This document shows, piece after piece, positions 27,555 to 38,477 of a DNA stretch of 64,000 bases. The DNA lies in the NCBI GenBank assembly GCA_022385755.1, contig MU278358.1, positions 511,133 through 575,132 on the forward strand, in the 5' to 3' direction. A model generated the notes under the pieces. The model saw nothing but the letters and a program-made list of their open reading frames with translations, had not been told where the DNA came from and ran no database searches. The stretch comes from Trametopsis cervina (lineage: Eukaryota; Basidiomycota; Agaricomycetes; Polyporales; Irpicaceae). A program made the translations under genes and the position numbers. The number at the start of each line of letters is the position of its first letter. The stretch's first letter is position 1.

Positions 27555-29135
27555 TTATGATTGCGATTTCCTGCCTCGGCGCTTTGATGTGTATTCGGTG
27601 AAAGCATACCATGCCCCTCCAAAGAGAGTCGTTGTAATCCCAAGAGCATTCATAGGTGTGATGGTAAGGTTGAACATTGACACAGCACAGAGAATCGTCA
27701 GGACCTGCTTGACGTTTGCTGCGACAACAATGTGTCAGCAGAGAGTCTGATACTAACTTGACGACCGGAAACTTACCAGCAACGGTCATGCTCAGTGGCC
27801 CTACCTTGCCATTCGCCGAAAAGCTGACAACGTTCAGCCCAAACGCGATACATCCGTTCAAGAGCAGAACGAGCATGTGCGAGGGCGCCACGCCTCCAAC
27901 GATGTCGATCTCAATTGCGTGGAGACAGTCATACAACGAAGCATGCGAAATCGAAGGAATATCAGTAGCGGAAGGGGGATGAACACCGAAGCTCCGTATC
28001 CGGCTCAGTTCGCCAGAGAGATGCGCATAAACCATGCATTGTACGAATGCTAGCGGTGACATCCTCGTTAGCAAATCTAGAGGATGTATATCTAGCCGTG
28101 GAGGAACCAATTGGCGCAAGGCGGACAGGATGGTTGATATACCCATTGACTGCGAAAGACGTGATTCCAGGGTCGGATGGTGAGGCTTGTGGTGATTAGG
28201 GGGAGATTGTAGGACATTGGTGAAGATAGTTTTTAGTGCGGCAAGTACCGTCCCAACTAGCGTTAGGACCAGACCCCAGAGTGTAAAATAGTAGTCGCCG
28301 TATGTTCTAGAGATCAGATAAATGAGCACCAGCTCGAACAATGCAAGAGAGACTTACGCGAAAATGACACCGATAATGACCGGTGCCAACGACACCACGC
28401 TGGCTTTATTGACGTGTGTACCCAATAGAATGGCGGATAGTATGAGTGTGAATATAGGCGTCACAGCTCGTACAACTTGGTGAAACTTGATCTCATCAAT
28501 CTACGGGTAGATGGACGTTTACGGGGAGGACTCACAGGAACGGTCACCAGATTCAAGGAGACATTGCTAACAGCGACATTGAGGCCGTATAGTAAGCTGA
28601 ACATCGCCAGCGAGTATTCTTCCCGCCGTGTCAACGATTTCGGGATGTAGACGCCTTGCCAACGCAGGACCAATCCGCCAACGGCAGAGCAGAGTGTATG
28701 CAGTGCAGTGAGGGAGTAGGGGAACGGAAAACCAGTAAGGACAGACTTGTTGGAAAGTGTGAGCAGTAGGTTGAGGGTGAAATAGAGCGCCAGCCAGACG
28801 AATTGCGACTCCCATGGACTCCATTCCGGATTGCTAGACACCCCAGGCAGCTTAGACCGAAGGGTGTTGATGGTGGTGGGCCATGCACGTCTGGTGAGAT
28901 ATGACGATTTCTTGCGTTGACGTTTGCTGGCCGTAGGTGACACGATAGGCAGTGTAGGTGACTCATGGATTGTGCTACCTTTCCCTTTCGTACCGAATCC
29001 CAGACGCAGATTCGTTAGGTTTATGCTGTCCGCCGACGCCAAGTAGGGTTGATGCTCGTCCAAATCGTAATCAAGTCCAGCTATCATAGGATCCGCGTTC
29101 CATTCCTTCGGCTCATACGCAGCTTGGACCCCCAT
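27555..29135 (-). CDS. Triose-phosphate-transporter (TPT) family nucleotide-sugar/phosphate carrier
   Basis: Membrane carrier of the drug/metabolite superfamily, likely in Golgi or ER. A soluble N-terminus of about 100 residues precedes about ten membrane segments. Visible ones include FVWLALYFTLNLLLTLSNKS, a TPT hallmark, then SLTALHTLCSAVGGLVLRW, YSLAMFSLLYGLNVAVSNVS, FHQVVRAVTPIFTLILSAIL, SVVSLAPVIIGVIFA, YYFTLWGLVLTLVGTVLAAL followed by KTIFTNVLQ, HMLVLLLNGCIAFGLNVVSF, and GPLSMTVAANVKQVLTILCA. The end, NALGITTTLFGGAWYAFTEY then TSKRRGRKSQS, has the basic tail common in this family. Three or four introns. The substrate cannot be told from sequence. Confidence 0.87.
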
Positions 29136-30660
29136 GAATATACAGCAGGTTCTCGACGGCCTCAGACGTAGTATGCAAGAGATTTAAGAGTTGCGTTTTG
29201 GCTGGGTTGCGTTGAAGGTCCAGAGAAGGTCTAGGAGTAGCTAACGCACCACGGTATGTATTAATTCAAATGAGCGTAAAGGTGCTAAAGAGCACGACTT
29301 TGAGGTTGCGCAAACTGGATGCCAGCGAGGATGGAACGAGTAGGTGTGAGCTTGGACTCCATCGTTTGCCAGGAACGGAATGTATAGATGAACGGCAATC
29401 ACCGTGCATGAGCGCTTACAGGCTGATCGCTGCCGCGAACGTTGTTGCATCATCTACAATCTGGCTGACTGCACTGGCCATTGGTATAATGAGCTAGTTT
29501 TGGCAAGACGGTAAGTCGTCCTTGTCCTAATATACCTCCGCAAATACCCTGAAAAAACTTTTGCCGTAGTACTGCGATCGAGAAGCACTCAGATGTGTAG
29601 CCCACCTCGTGTGTGGCTGTCCTTTACCGAATGCGATACCTAGATACTCGCGAAGCCGATAGGACGCTGCGATAGTCATCGACTCGTCTGCGCATAACGT
29701 AGAAGCATCCCGCAGCACGGCACAGAGGCACCGTGGGTGTCCTCGCGGATGCCACGTCCTGGAGGGGTGAATCGCCATCCGAAGCTTTCACCGCTGTGCG
29801 ATGATACCTGAATTGACTGCGTGCCGAGGAACCGCGCATCCCTGTAACATTGTACGTATTGTTTCCGCATACCACCAAAGCTTACTTGATATATTGGCTA
29901 GCCTCGTGGCTAGCGCGAGGACGCGACCGTCCATAATGGAACTACAAGGTTAGAATGCCATCTCGTCCGCGTCTAAGAAGTGCAGTGACTCTACCTCCTC
30001 GCAGCCGAGACATCCAGGAACAATAGGTTTATACCATACTTCGATATGTGAGAGATGCAGACGAAACCCTTCGGCTGACTGGTCGTGTTGTTTCAGCTAT
30101 CAAGCCGACGACACGTCACCTATGCAATCCTCCAAGGGCTTCTGCCAATAAATCCAATTCCAGGGTTACTCGTCAATGCTACCATAGGCCCCATCGAACC
30201 ATAGGCTGTAACAACCACTTACATGATGGAGATGTTCTCTTTCCATAAAGGACCCTCCCCCCGTACAGGTATGTGGCATCTGAGTGATTTACAAATATGA
30301 CTGTTGCTTGTATGTAGTATTCGTTCGGCTGCGCTAATATATCATGATAAGACACCGCATCTAGTGGAGTTGCTGCTCAAACGGACGGGATTGCGTTGCA
30401 CAGTAATAGGACATAATTGCCCACGGAGAGGCATGATATTCAAATAGAACAAAAAGGTTAACAGCGAGTATGTACTTTCGAATAGAGTGGGGGCTATGAT
30501 ACAATGTCGAGATAAGTAGTCGTATAAGGATATGAGAAAGGAAGGCAGAAAGTCCGAGCAATGTGTGTGGGGATCAGTGTATGAGTGCATGCTACAGCTA
30601 CAGATAGAGGTACATTTGTGGGTATCTCGACTTGGCGCACAGCACCACAGTCATCGGCAG
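29136..30660. other. Large intergenic region without supported genes
   Basis: About 1.5 kb between the transporter start and the 3' end of the Hsp20 gene. It contains scattered frames under 90 codons in all frames, no recognisable domain, no tRNA-like A/B boxes and no long repeats that I could see. Confidence 0.45.
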
Positions 30661-31368
30661 TCACTTGGTGACCGATTCATGGGAACGAACTTTGGGAGTG
30701 GCGGACATAGTGGGCATGGGGCGGTTGACCTCTTCCAGCGCGCGAACAGTGCGGGGCCAGGAGAGGAGGAGCATGCCGTCTGTCATTTCAGCATTAACGT
30801 CTTCAGTCTAGGAGCAAGAAGTCAGGATGCGACGGTGGCTCGCAATGAGATTCACATACCGTACAACGTTCTGGAAGCTGGATTTCGCGGTGAAAAACAC
30901 CATACTTGAGTTCCTTCAATTTGAAGCCGGAGGAAGGGGAATCATTTTCCTCTGCATTGCGGTTCAAACCACGTAGCGGGATACGATCCATGAGAGGTGA
31001 ACCCCGTCTGCCATCGACGATAAGCCAGCCGGCCTGCACCCGGACGCTGAGATTGTCATGGCTAACACCAGGGAGCTCAAGCATGGCGTAAATAGTAGGC
31101 GACGTTTCGTCGTCATATAGATCCATCCTGGATTAGGATTGTCAGAGAGTCAAACACTCAGTGTGGAAGGATAAACATACCTTGGTAAATAGCGGCGGGG
31201 TGCCACCTGTGGACTTTGAGCTTGAGCTTGTATGCGCTGACATATATTATGGTATATCGTGCGGAGCGCGCGGGCGCGGGCTTGGTCCCTTATTTGGACA
31301 TCTGTCTCTCCGTTCATATGGTTCTTACGGTGGGATGATGACGGGCGTGACATTGCGAGGACGGCCAT
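30661..31368 (-). CDS. Small heat-shock protein (Hsp20, alpha-crystallin domain)
   Basis: ATP-independent holdase chaperone, 200 residues, from three exons (31368-31181, 31127-30860, 30807-30661) whose phases agree. The N-terminal arm (MAVLAMSRPSSSHRK to RYLPR) is basic. The alpha-crystallin domain runs from about residue 64 to 175: PRMDLYDDETSPTIYAMLEL then PGVSHDNLSVRV, GWLIVDGRRG, KLKELKYGVFHREIQLPE and EDVNAEMTDGMLLLSWPRT, matching the family's beta strands and the usual Glu-Met-x-x-Gly-x-Leu block. The C-terminus carries no clear I-x-I/V motif. A start five codons downstream (31353) is also possible. Upstream there are a TATA box and an HSE-like site, which suggests heat induction. Confidence 0.87.
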
Positions 31369-31465
31369 AGAGGTGTGAGTAGTGAAGATAGGAGGGTTTG
31401 ATGTCCCCGGTGCGGGTAGGAGCGGAAGTAGGTGAGGAAACTGGGACCAGCAGCCACACAGAGGC

Positions 31466-31473
31466 CTTATATA
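31466..31473 (-). promoter_or_regulatory. TATA box of the Hsp20 gene
   Basis: TATATAAG on the minus strand, 97 bases upstream of the start codon at 31368. Confidence 0.6.
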
Positions 31474-31539
31474 CCATCGCCACAACAAGCCGCGAGGACA
31501 CCGGCATACGGCGAGTCATGATATTTACATGACCGCCCA

Positions 31540-31554
31540 GAATACATTCCGGAA
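31540..31554 (-). promoter_or_regulatory. HSE-like site upstream of Hsp20
   Basis: Contains the inverted pair TTC-CG-GAA (31547-31554) with another GAA four bases before it, about 180 bases upstream of the Hsp20 start. A full heat-shock element needs three units spaced by two bases; only two are properly spaced, so this is a weak call. Confidence 0.4.
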
Positions 31555-32873
31555 GTATCGCTAGTCGCTACCAGTCAGTAACTATCTGCCCAGAACAAGA
31601 CGCAAGATGACCCGTACCGTCTGTCGGGGAGACTGACTCGAGTCATCTCCGAATTTGCGGATGACTACCGAAAGTACCGATCTACGAGCTTGGCGCCCAC
31701 GGAGAACATATGTGGCCACACATTCACAGCTTGCGTGGCTGTCCGGGGAAACTGCACAGTCGTGAACGGCAATGTCGAGTGATCGAATACGCAGCAAGCC
31801 GGGTAATCAAAGCCTATGGTTCATGTGCATTGACCCCCGGCATGTCCAGTGCACTGCACAGTGAGGCTGTGTTTTAGCTGCGGAGCGCGGGCGGATCCGA
31901 ACTGTCGGGATAGTTTATGACCGGTAGCTTACCCATGCTGTGACTTATACCAATGTCACTGGGCGGATACCATATAAGATAAGTCAACTCGTGATACTGA
32001 ATTATTTTCTTACCAACCAAAAATGACTCAGCGGTTTGGACAACTTCAATTCAATCTCTGCGATCTGAAGTCACGTAGCCTCAAGGTGTTGATCCCCAAC
32101 TGCACCGGCAGATTGGCCTACCACCTTCCAGAACATCCCCGACAGTGTTGAAATCAGATTCGGGCTCAATACTGCAGCCACTTGGAAAGTAGGAAATCTG
32201 GATACCCTCTCACAATGATATGCATGCAACGTCTGCGGCCATGGATGAGCAATATATATTGCAGTCTATAATGAACAGGTAGACTACGCACCGGATCGGA
32301 CGTTACTCAGGGTGTCCCCTTTATGCTTGTGGCGTTGCATCAATATCCATTGCGAGACCACGCCTCATCTCCGCCATATACTGTGGCTACGACGCAGTGG
32401 CGCAGGAGTCATTTGTCCCTAAGTGACTACAACATTCATCACCACTAGTCGCGAGAGACGATAAATGGTTATCGACTCGACACACGATGATAGCACAACT
32501 CAAGCCTGTGAAAGCGCGGGAATGATTCGCGTAGTCACCTGTGTGCTCAGTGCTTTGTTTATGAGGTAAGTGACTGCACAGAAATAGCTCGATAGGCGGT
32601 GTCATCTCTGATGGAATGAGAACAAGCACTTTAAGCTCATAGTAGTCGTGATACACCTGTACCGTACTGTACGACTGTACGGAAAGAAGAACCTGCTTTC
32701 TCGACCTGCTGTGGCTACGGGATACTCCGAGCCACGCTTAACGGGAAATACCGAGCAGCCACGTGGCACGTGCTCGTAGAAATGCACGGTGACCATTTCA
32801 GTACTCCGTGACTTTCATTCACGCGCGGATAGCCTGGAACCTCAAGTCGGACAAAAGTGTGTAGCCTGGAATT
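31555..32873. other. Large intergenic region, divergent promoters
   Basis: About 1.3 kb between Hsp20 and CSTF2 starts. No coding signal. A short inverted repeat (CCGTAC at 32662, GTACGG at 32677, 9-base loop) is the only structure noticed. Confidence 0.45.
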
Positions 32874-34566
32874 ATGAGTAAGGTAGTATTTGGTAAGTGA
32901 TGCATATTATCCAAAACTCAACTGTATCACTCATTTCACTGCTGGAAATTGGCAACTCCTCTTTTTCTCGGTCGACTACCAATATGCGCACAACTTCAGT
33001 GGGGAATGTTCCTTACAACATGGGAGAGGTACGTGGCCCCCAGAGCCGGCTCGAATGCACACACGAAACCTTTGTTTCAGGAACAACTTATTGACGCTTT
33101 CAAGTCGGTTGGACAAGTCATAGGGTTTAGGTACAGTCTGTCATGCTGATCCTTACAGTGTGTACTGTCGCTCATGCAACCTAATAATTGATGCATTGCG
33201 CCAGACTTGTGTATGACAGAGATACAGGAAAACCGAAAGGCTACGGTTTCTGTGAATTCGCCGGTACATACTCCTTTCCGTGCTGAGCAAAGAGAGATTA
33301 CTATGTCTGACATCAAAATGCTTGCACCTCCATCAAACCAAACCAACCCGCATGATTGCATGACGTATCGCTGTGCTGGATGTATGCGTGGTTTGCCTGC
33401 CTCAAGACCATGACACTGCGCTATCGGCAGTACGCAATCTGAACGGACAAGAAGTCGGAGGAAGACCGCTACGAATAGATCTTGCAGACTCGGATCCGTT
33501 TCTAGAGGGCAAAACCACTGTGCGTGGAGAGCTGCTGGATGCGCAAGAGACACGCGCACAGTGGCGTGAGCGCGAACGCGAGCGTGAAAGAGAAACAAGA
33601 GGAGTTCGAGACCCCAAGTCCTTCCTGGCTGACCTGCCGCCTGGTGTGCCTGTCCCTCCGGGGAAGACAGCAGGCGACATCATCACGGAGGTGCTCGCGA
33701 CCACAGCTCCGAGCCAAATATACGAAGTGTTGGCGCAGATGAAAGTGGGTGCTCTCGTTTCTGGCTGCCGTCTCCGAGCAGTGTGCTAAATAGAGGACAT
33801 ACAGGCGTTCGTAATCACCCACCCCGAACAGGCACGAGCCCTGCTCATCGCTCACCCACAGCTCGGATACGCCATGTTCCAAGCCCTTCTCTTGAACAAA
33901 ATCGTCGACCCTGCGATACTGGAGGTATGCACAACGTCTTTCCAACCTGGTATTGTATCTTCTAATATACATTCTACAGCGCATGCTGGCAGCAACAACA
34001 GGAGCTGCAGCCCCGGCAGGACCAATGCACCCTCCTCCACCTCTGGGCCCGACGCCCTCTTTCCACCAACCGCCACCTGTCGTACAGCATCCTCAGCCGG
34101 GCTTCAACCCACCACCACCGGGCATGCCCATGGGTCCTCCGCACAGCGTGGCCCCTCATCATCCCACTCCCCCGCCACCTGGAGCGCCAGGCTCGATGTA
34201 CCCACCACAGCCTCATATGCCGTACTATAGAGGGCCTCTTGCGCCAGCACCAGCGCCAATCCCCGCGCCGCCTCAAGCACCCGTGGCTGCTGCGCCGCCT
34301 GCGGCCCCCCCTCAACAATTTGACCCGGCATCTAGAGTGCGTTTGCTGACATATAGTCCCAGGAGTGCCCAACTGATACTTTACAAAACAGGATATGTTG
34401 ATGCAGGTGCTCAACCTGACGTCGGAGCAAGTCACTTCGTTGCCAGCCGCGGAACGCGAACAGATAAACCAACTGGTATGCAGTCACTCATCCCATGTTA
34501 TTGCATCGAATTAAACGTTGAATATCTCTTTAGCGCAAACAGTTTGGGATGCCTCTTCTACCCTAA
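32874..34566 (+). CDS. CSTF2: Cleavage stimulation factor subunit 2 (CstF-64/Rna15)
   Basis: mRNA 3'-end processing factor that binds GU-rich sequence downstream of the poly(A) site. Spliced N-terminus MSKVVF-VGNVPYNMGE (RNP2), EQLIDAFKSVGQVIGFR, LVYDRDTGKPKGYGFCEFA (RNP1) and DHDTALSAVRNLNGQEV form one RRM, residues 4 to about 80. An Arg/Glu run follows (QWREREREREREREE type), then the hinge domain: GKTAGDIITEVLATTAPSQI, YEVLAQMK, FVITHPEQARALLIAHPQLG and YAMFQALLLNKIVDPAIL. A long Pro-rich stretch (34020-34310) leads to the C-terminal helical domain DMLMQVLNLTSEQVTSLPAA then EREQINQLRKQFGMPLLP. About eight introns. The stop lies 41 bases from the stop of convergent threonyl-tRNA synthetase. 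Confidence 0.92.
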
Positions 34567-34607
34567 ATAATTCATTGATGTGTTTATGCTATCTACGTAT
34601 GTTTACT

Positions 34608-37600
34608 TCACAGCTTGTTGGTCAAGCTGCGCGTGGTCTTCAGTGCAACAAACTTCTGAGAAACCTCTTCCAGAGAAATCATCTCGCCCTTTGCCTTAGT
34701 GCCGACGTCATCGCGATTACGGACGTTGACAGATTTGTTGTCGAGTTCCTCTTGGCCGACGACTGTAAAAACACGATTCAGCTGTAGCATACCTCCCGTG
34801 CTTGGGAAAAAATAACGCACCTAATATGAAGTTGTACTGTGCGATCTCGCCATTTCGGATCTTCTTGTTTAGTGTCTCGGGGCTGTTGTCAACGTCGGCC
34901 CAGAGTCCCAGCGACGACAGCTTCTCCGCAACCTCGGCCGCATATTGTTGCTGAAAGCAAGCCGATTGTCAGGAAAATGACTTTGTGTCATAGACGTGAC
35001 TCACGTATGGCACGGCTACGGGCACCACAAGAACTTGACGCGGCGACAGCCAGAAGGGCCTAGTAAGACAAAGTTAGTCAGAAATATTTTCGTTACCGAA
35101 ACGTACGCCACCAACCATTTTCCGGCAAAGTGTTCAGTAATAATGGCGATGAATCGCTCGAGACTGCCCAGAATAGCACGATGAATCATCACCGGTCTTG
35201 AGGGGGGCTTGTCAGGGTTGATTTGGTCATCGGCCGCACGGTATTTCAAGTTGAATTGCTGAGGCAGCTGGAAGTCAAGCTGGATCGTAGCGCATTGGAA
35301 CGAACGGCGGAGAGCGTCTCGGATCTTGATGTCAATTTTAGGACCGTAGAAGGCGCCGTCTCCTGGGTTCAGTTCCCACTGGCCAGGGTATTGAGAGTCG
35401 AGGGCCTTTTTGAGTTGCTAAAAGTGACAGGTTAACGAAGCCTCCACCGCAAAAACGAGACGTCTACGTACTGATTCTGCTTCATCCCATGTTGCGATCT
35501 CGCCAAGATAGTTGTCTGGTCGTGTAGACAACTCAAGCTGGAACTCGAAGCCGAAAAGGCCATAGATGTGCTGCATGAAGTCAAAGAGGGCGTTGATCTC
35601 CTGCTCTACCTGAGAAAAAGAAGAAAAAATAGTCTTCAGTACAGACATACTTTCCGCATGCGAAGCGCGGAACATACTTGCGAAGGCATGCAGAAAATGT
35701 GCGTGTCATCTTGCACGAATCTCCGTACACGAGTCAAACCAGTCAAAGCACCAGACGCTTCGTTCCGGTGGAGGATACCGAACTCAGCCATTCGGATCGG
35801 CAGCTCCTTGTAACTGCGATCTCTTGAGTCAAAGATGACACAGTGGCCAGGGCAGTTCATCGGCTTGAGGGCCCACTTCTCCTTCTCGACGTCCAGAGTG
35901 AACATGTCATCCTTGTAGTTCTTCCAGTGGCCCGAGGTCTCCCATAGTTTCGAGTTAAACATGTTTGGCGAGATAACTGTGCTTTTGGTTCATAAAGTGG
36001 CTACGCTGAACAGGGTTGAATTACCTTCTTGGTATCCACGTTTGAAATACTCTGACTGCATAGCGAGGTCAGAGAAGAAAACATACACATATCAAGAGTG
36101 ACTGACTCGCATGAGTTCCAGGAGGGTGTTATAAATTCTGGTTCCGTGCGGCAGGAAGAAGGCGCTTCCTGGACTAAGGTCGTTGAAGAAGAATAACTCT
36201 TGCTCCTGTGATGAAGTCAATCGCTGCCACTCGAGTATTCTAATAAGGTACGAACCTTTCCGATCTTTCTGTGATCACGCTTGGCTGCCTCCTCAAGGAA
36301 GTGCTTATATTCGGTAAGTTGTTTCTTATCTGGGAAGGAGATACCGTAGATACGTTGTAGGGAGTCGTTGTTCGCATCTCCTAGGAAGTAGGACGCAGAG
36401 TTCTACTTGCGATGTTAACGGAATTCTGAGTGCAAGACGAAAACACAAACCTTGGTGATCATGAAGCTCTTGATTTTACCGGTATGTGGGATGTGAGGGC
36501 CAACACACAAATCTATCATGGGCCCGCAGCGGTAGATAGTGGTAGAGGTTCCATCGGGGATTTTCGATTCAATAAGCTCCAGCTTATACTTGTTGTACTG
36601 GAGGTCGAGAAGGCAATTAGAATATTAGTTGGAAGCTGAGTGAGAGCGGTGCGCACAGCGAACATCTCTTTCAAGACCTCCTTCGATACTACAAGACGCT
36701 CGAACTTCTGCTTCTCCTTGACGACAGTATCGAAAAGCTTCTCCAGTGTAGGGTAGTCGTTGTTTGTGACAGGTCTACGAAACGGGCCAATCAGACTCGC
36801 CGTGTGTGCAACAGCACAGCGCCACGTACCGGTCCTCGATTGCCATCTCATAGAAGAACCCTTCGTCGGTCGGAGGCCCAATGCAAAGGTGGCATCCATA
36901 ATGACGCTCTGCAGACTCTCCGAGGACGTGTGCGGACGAATGCCAGAAGACACGTTTGCCTGCAGGACACAAACGTAAGCGTGTATGAAATGATGAGGAA
37001 AGACATCCTACCTTCCGGATGCTCAAAGTCAAGCAATTCGACCGAGCAAGACTTCTCTAGAGGTCGTTCCAAATCCCACACTTGGCCGTCGACCTACGGA
37101 CGGTGAGATGATGCACGAGCAAGATGACACCCAGAGCTGACCTTCGAGATAACGACACGATCAGCAAGGCCCTTGGATATTTCCTTCGCAATATCCAGAG
37201 GGCTTGTCTCCCAGCTTTTGCCGCTTCGTTTTGAGCCATCGGGAAGTGTAATCTCAATCTCCTCCCTGGGTTGCGCTTGAGCCAGGCCATGAGCAACGGG
37301 TAAACGGACAGAAGCCACAACCTGACGTACCCTTCACCCATTCGTCGTATTCAGCTTTCAACTTGTCGAAGATCTGAATGCGGTGATCGAAAAATTCTGG
37401 AGGTGGTTGCAGCTAACAGGTCGTGTGAGTTGTGCGGATCGGTTAGGTGTGGCGGGTACACGTACCTCCAGAGGGAATTCAGAGGAACCAGTGCCCTTCG
37501 CCTTAGGCTTCTTCTCCTTCTGTTTCTTGTCTCCGGCGTGTGGGCCTTGCAGAGCGGGTAGCTGAGCAGGCTGAGCAGTGGACGAGACAGGTGCGGGGGC

Positions 37601-37726
37601 AGCACTGGCCATACTGCAGTGACGAACGAGTTTTGCTGCTGGGAGGGGGTGGATAAGACGTGGCGATAGTGTACAAGAGCGTGAACGCAGGGGAGGCAGC
37701 TGAAATCGATTCAGCAGCCTGAGCAT
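34608..37726 (-). CDS. THS1: Threonyl-tRNA synthetase
   Basis: Class II synthetase charging tRNA-Thr. From the ATG at 37726 the first 38 residues ([18 protein letters not shown] onward) have many Arg and no acidic residue, a mitochondrial presequence; a second in-frame ATG at 37612 ([11 protein letters not shown]) would give the cytosolic form. Domains in order: Lys-rich linker, TGS ([39 protein letters not shown]), the HxxxH second domain ([34 protein letters not shown]), then the catalytic core with motif 2 ([27 protein letters not shown]), [24 protein letters not shown] and motif 3 ([20 protein letters not shown]). The anticodon-binding domain has [15 protein letters not shown] and [20 protein letters not shown]. 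About thirteen introns. Confidence 0.93.
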
Positions 37727-37889
37727 GCAGAGCAATCACCGAGTCACACTTCGTCAATAATGGCGATCCAATTCATCGGGCGTTTATCCTGCTGTGAATA
37801 CGCTGATCTCACTCAAAAGATCGCGACTACATCATCCGGTTTATCCCCTCAAGTTCATAGCACACTCGAGCGAAAAGGTAAAGCATGAC
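37727..37889. other. Short promoter region of threonyl-tRNA synthetase
   Basis: About 160 bases between the synthetase start and the sedolisin pseudogene fragment; nothing distinct. Confidence 0.4.
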
Positions 37890-38310
37890 ATATAATATTT
37901 CAAGGTCGATTCATCATTCGTCTTAGGGCAATGCAAGCCATCTCTCTAGTAGCTTTGGGAATTAGGTGTTCCAAGACCTGTACCGCACCCAGGATTGTTG
38001 CCATGTGTGATATCATTGAAAGCATCCTGGAATTCTGCCGAATAGATCTGTTACGTGGCTTGTTAACGTGGCGAGTATGCAGCGAGACAGTTTGCACTCA
38101 TGACTAGATTGATGAACCCAATCGGCTTTTTACCAATAGCAAGACGTGCGTCGTTCACAGCCAGTAGTAAGGTGGCCACTATAGGGCTCGCCGCCGAAGC
38201 GCCAGAGACGATTACGAATTCTCCATCGACGGGGACTGCGATGCTGGTACTCAACATCAAGTTAGTAGGTGATTCAAGTACCGGAGGAGCACCCTCACTT
38301 GTCGTTGCTT
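37890..38310 (-). pseudogene. Decayed 3' fragment of a sedolisin (S53) peptidase
   Basis: Closely matches the 3' end of the intact sedolisin gene at about 41315-41785, in the same orientation, and then stops abruptly near 38310, so only the last 120 or so codons exist. The copied frame still shows GEFVIVSGASAASPIVATLL and NDARLAIGKKPIGFIN. Three changes break it: the intron donor GTAGGT is ATGAGT; 39 bases are missing after the Asn-Pro-Gly-Cys-Gly block, removing the Asp-Gly-Phe-Ser and Gly-Trp-Asp-Pro part of the calcium site; and a missing T near the end shifts the frame to an early TAG. The missing segment is bounded by CTGT in the intact copy, so slippage is likely. No start or prodomain. 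Confidence 0.85.
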
Positions 38311-38477
38311 GATGCGTTAGATTTCTCTCGGTATAGACTTCACAAGCAAGTGATATTGCATAGCTGGGTTATCGGACGTATAATTTCGACGTAATCCTTG
38401 GCAAACAAGCTGAACTTGGATACAGACAGTCAATGACAGATATCAAGCTAAAACCGAGAAGAATCGAGGCAGAAGAA

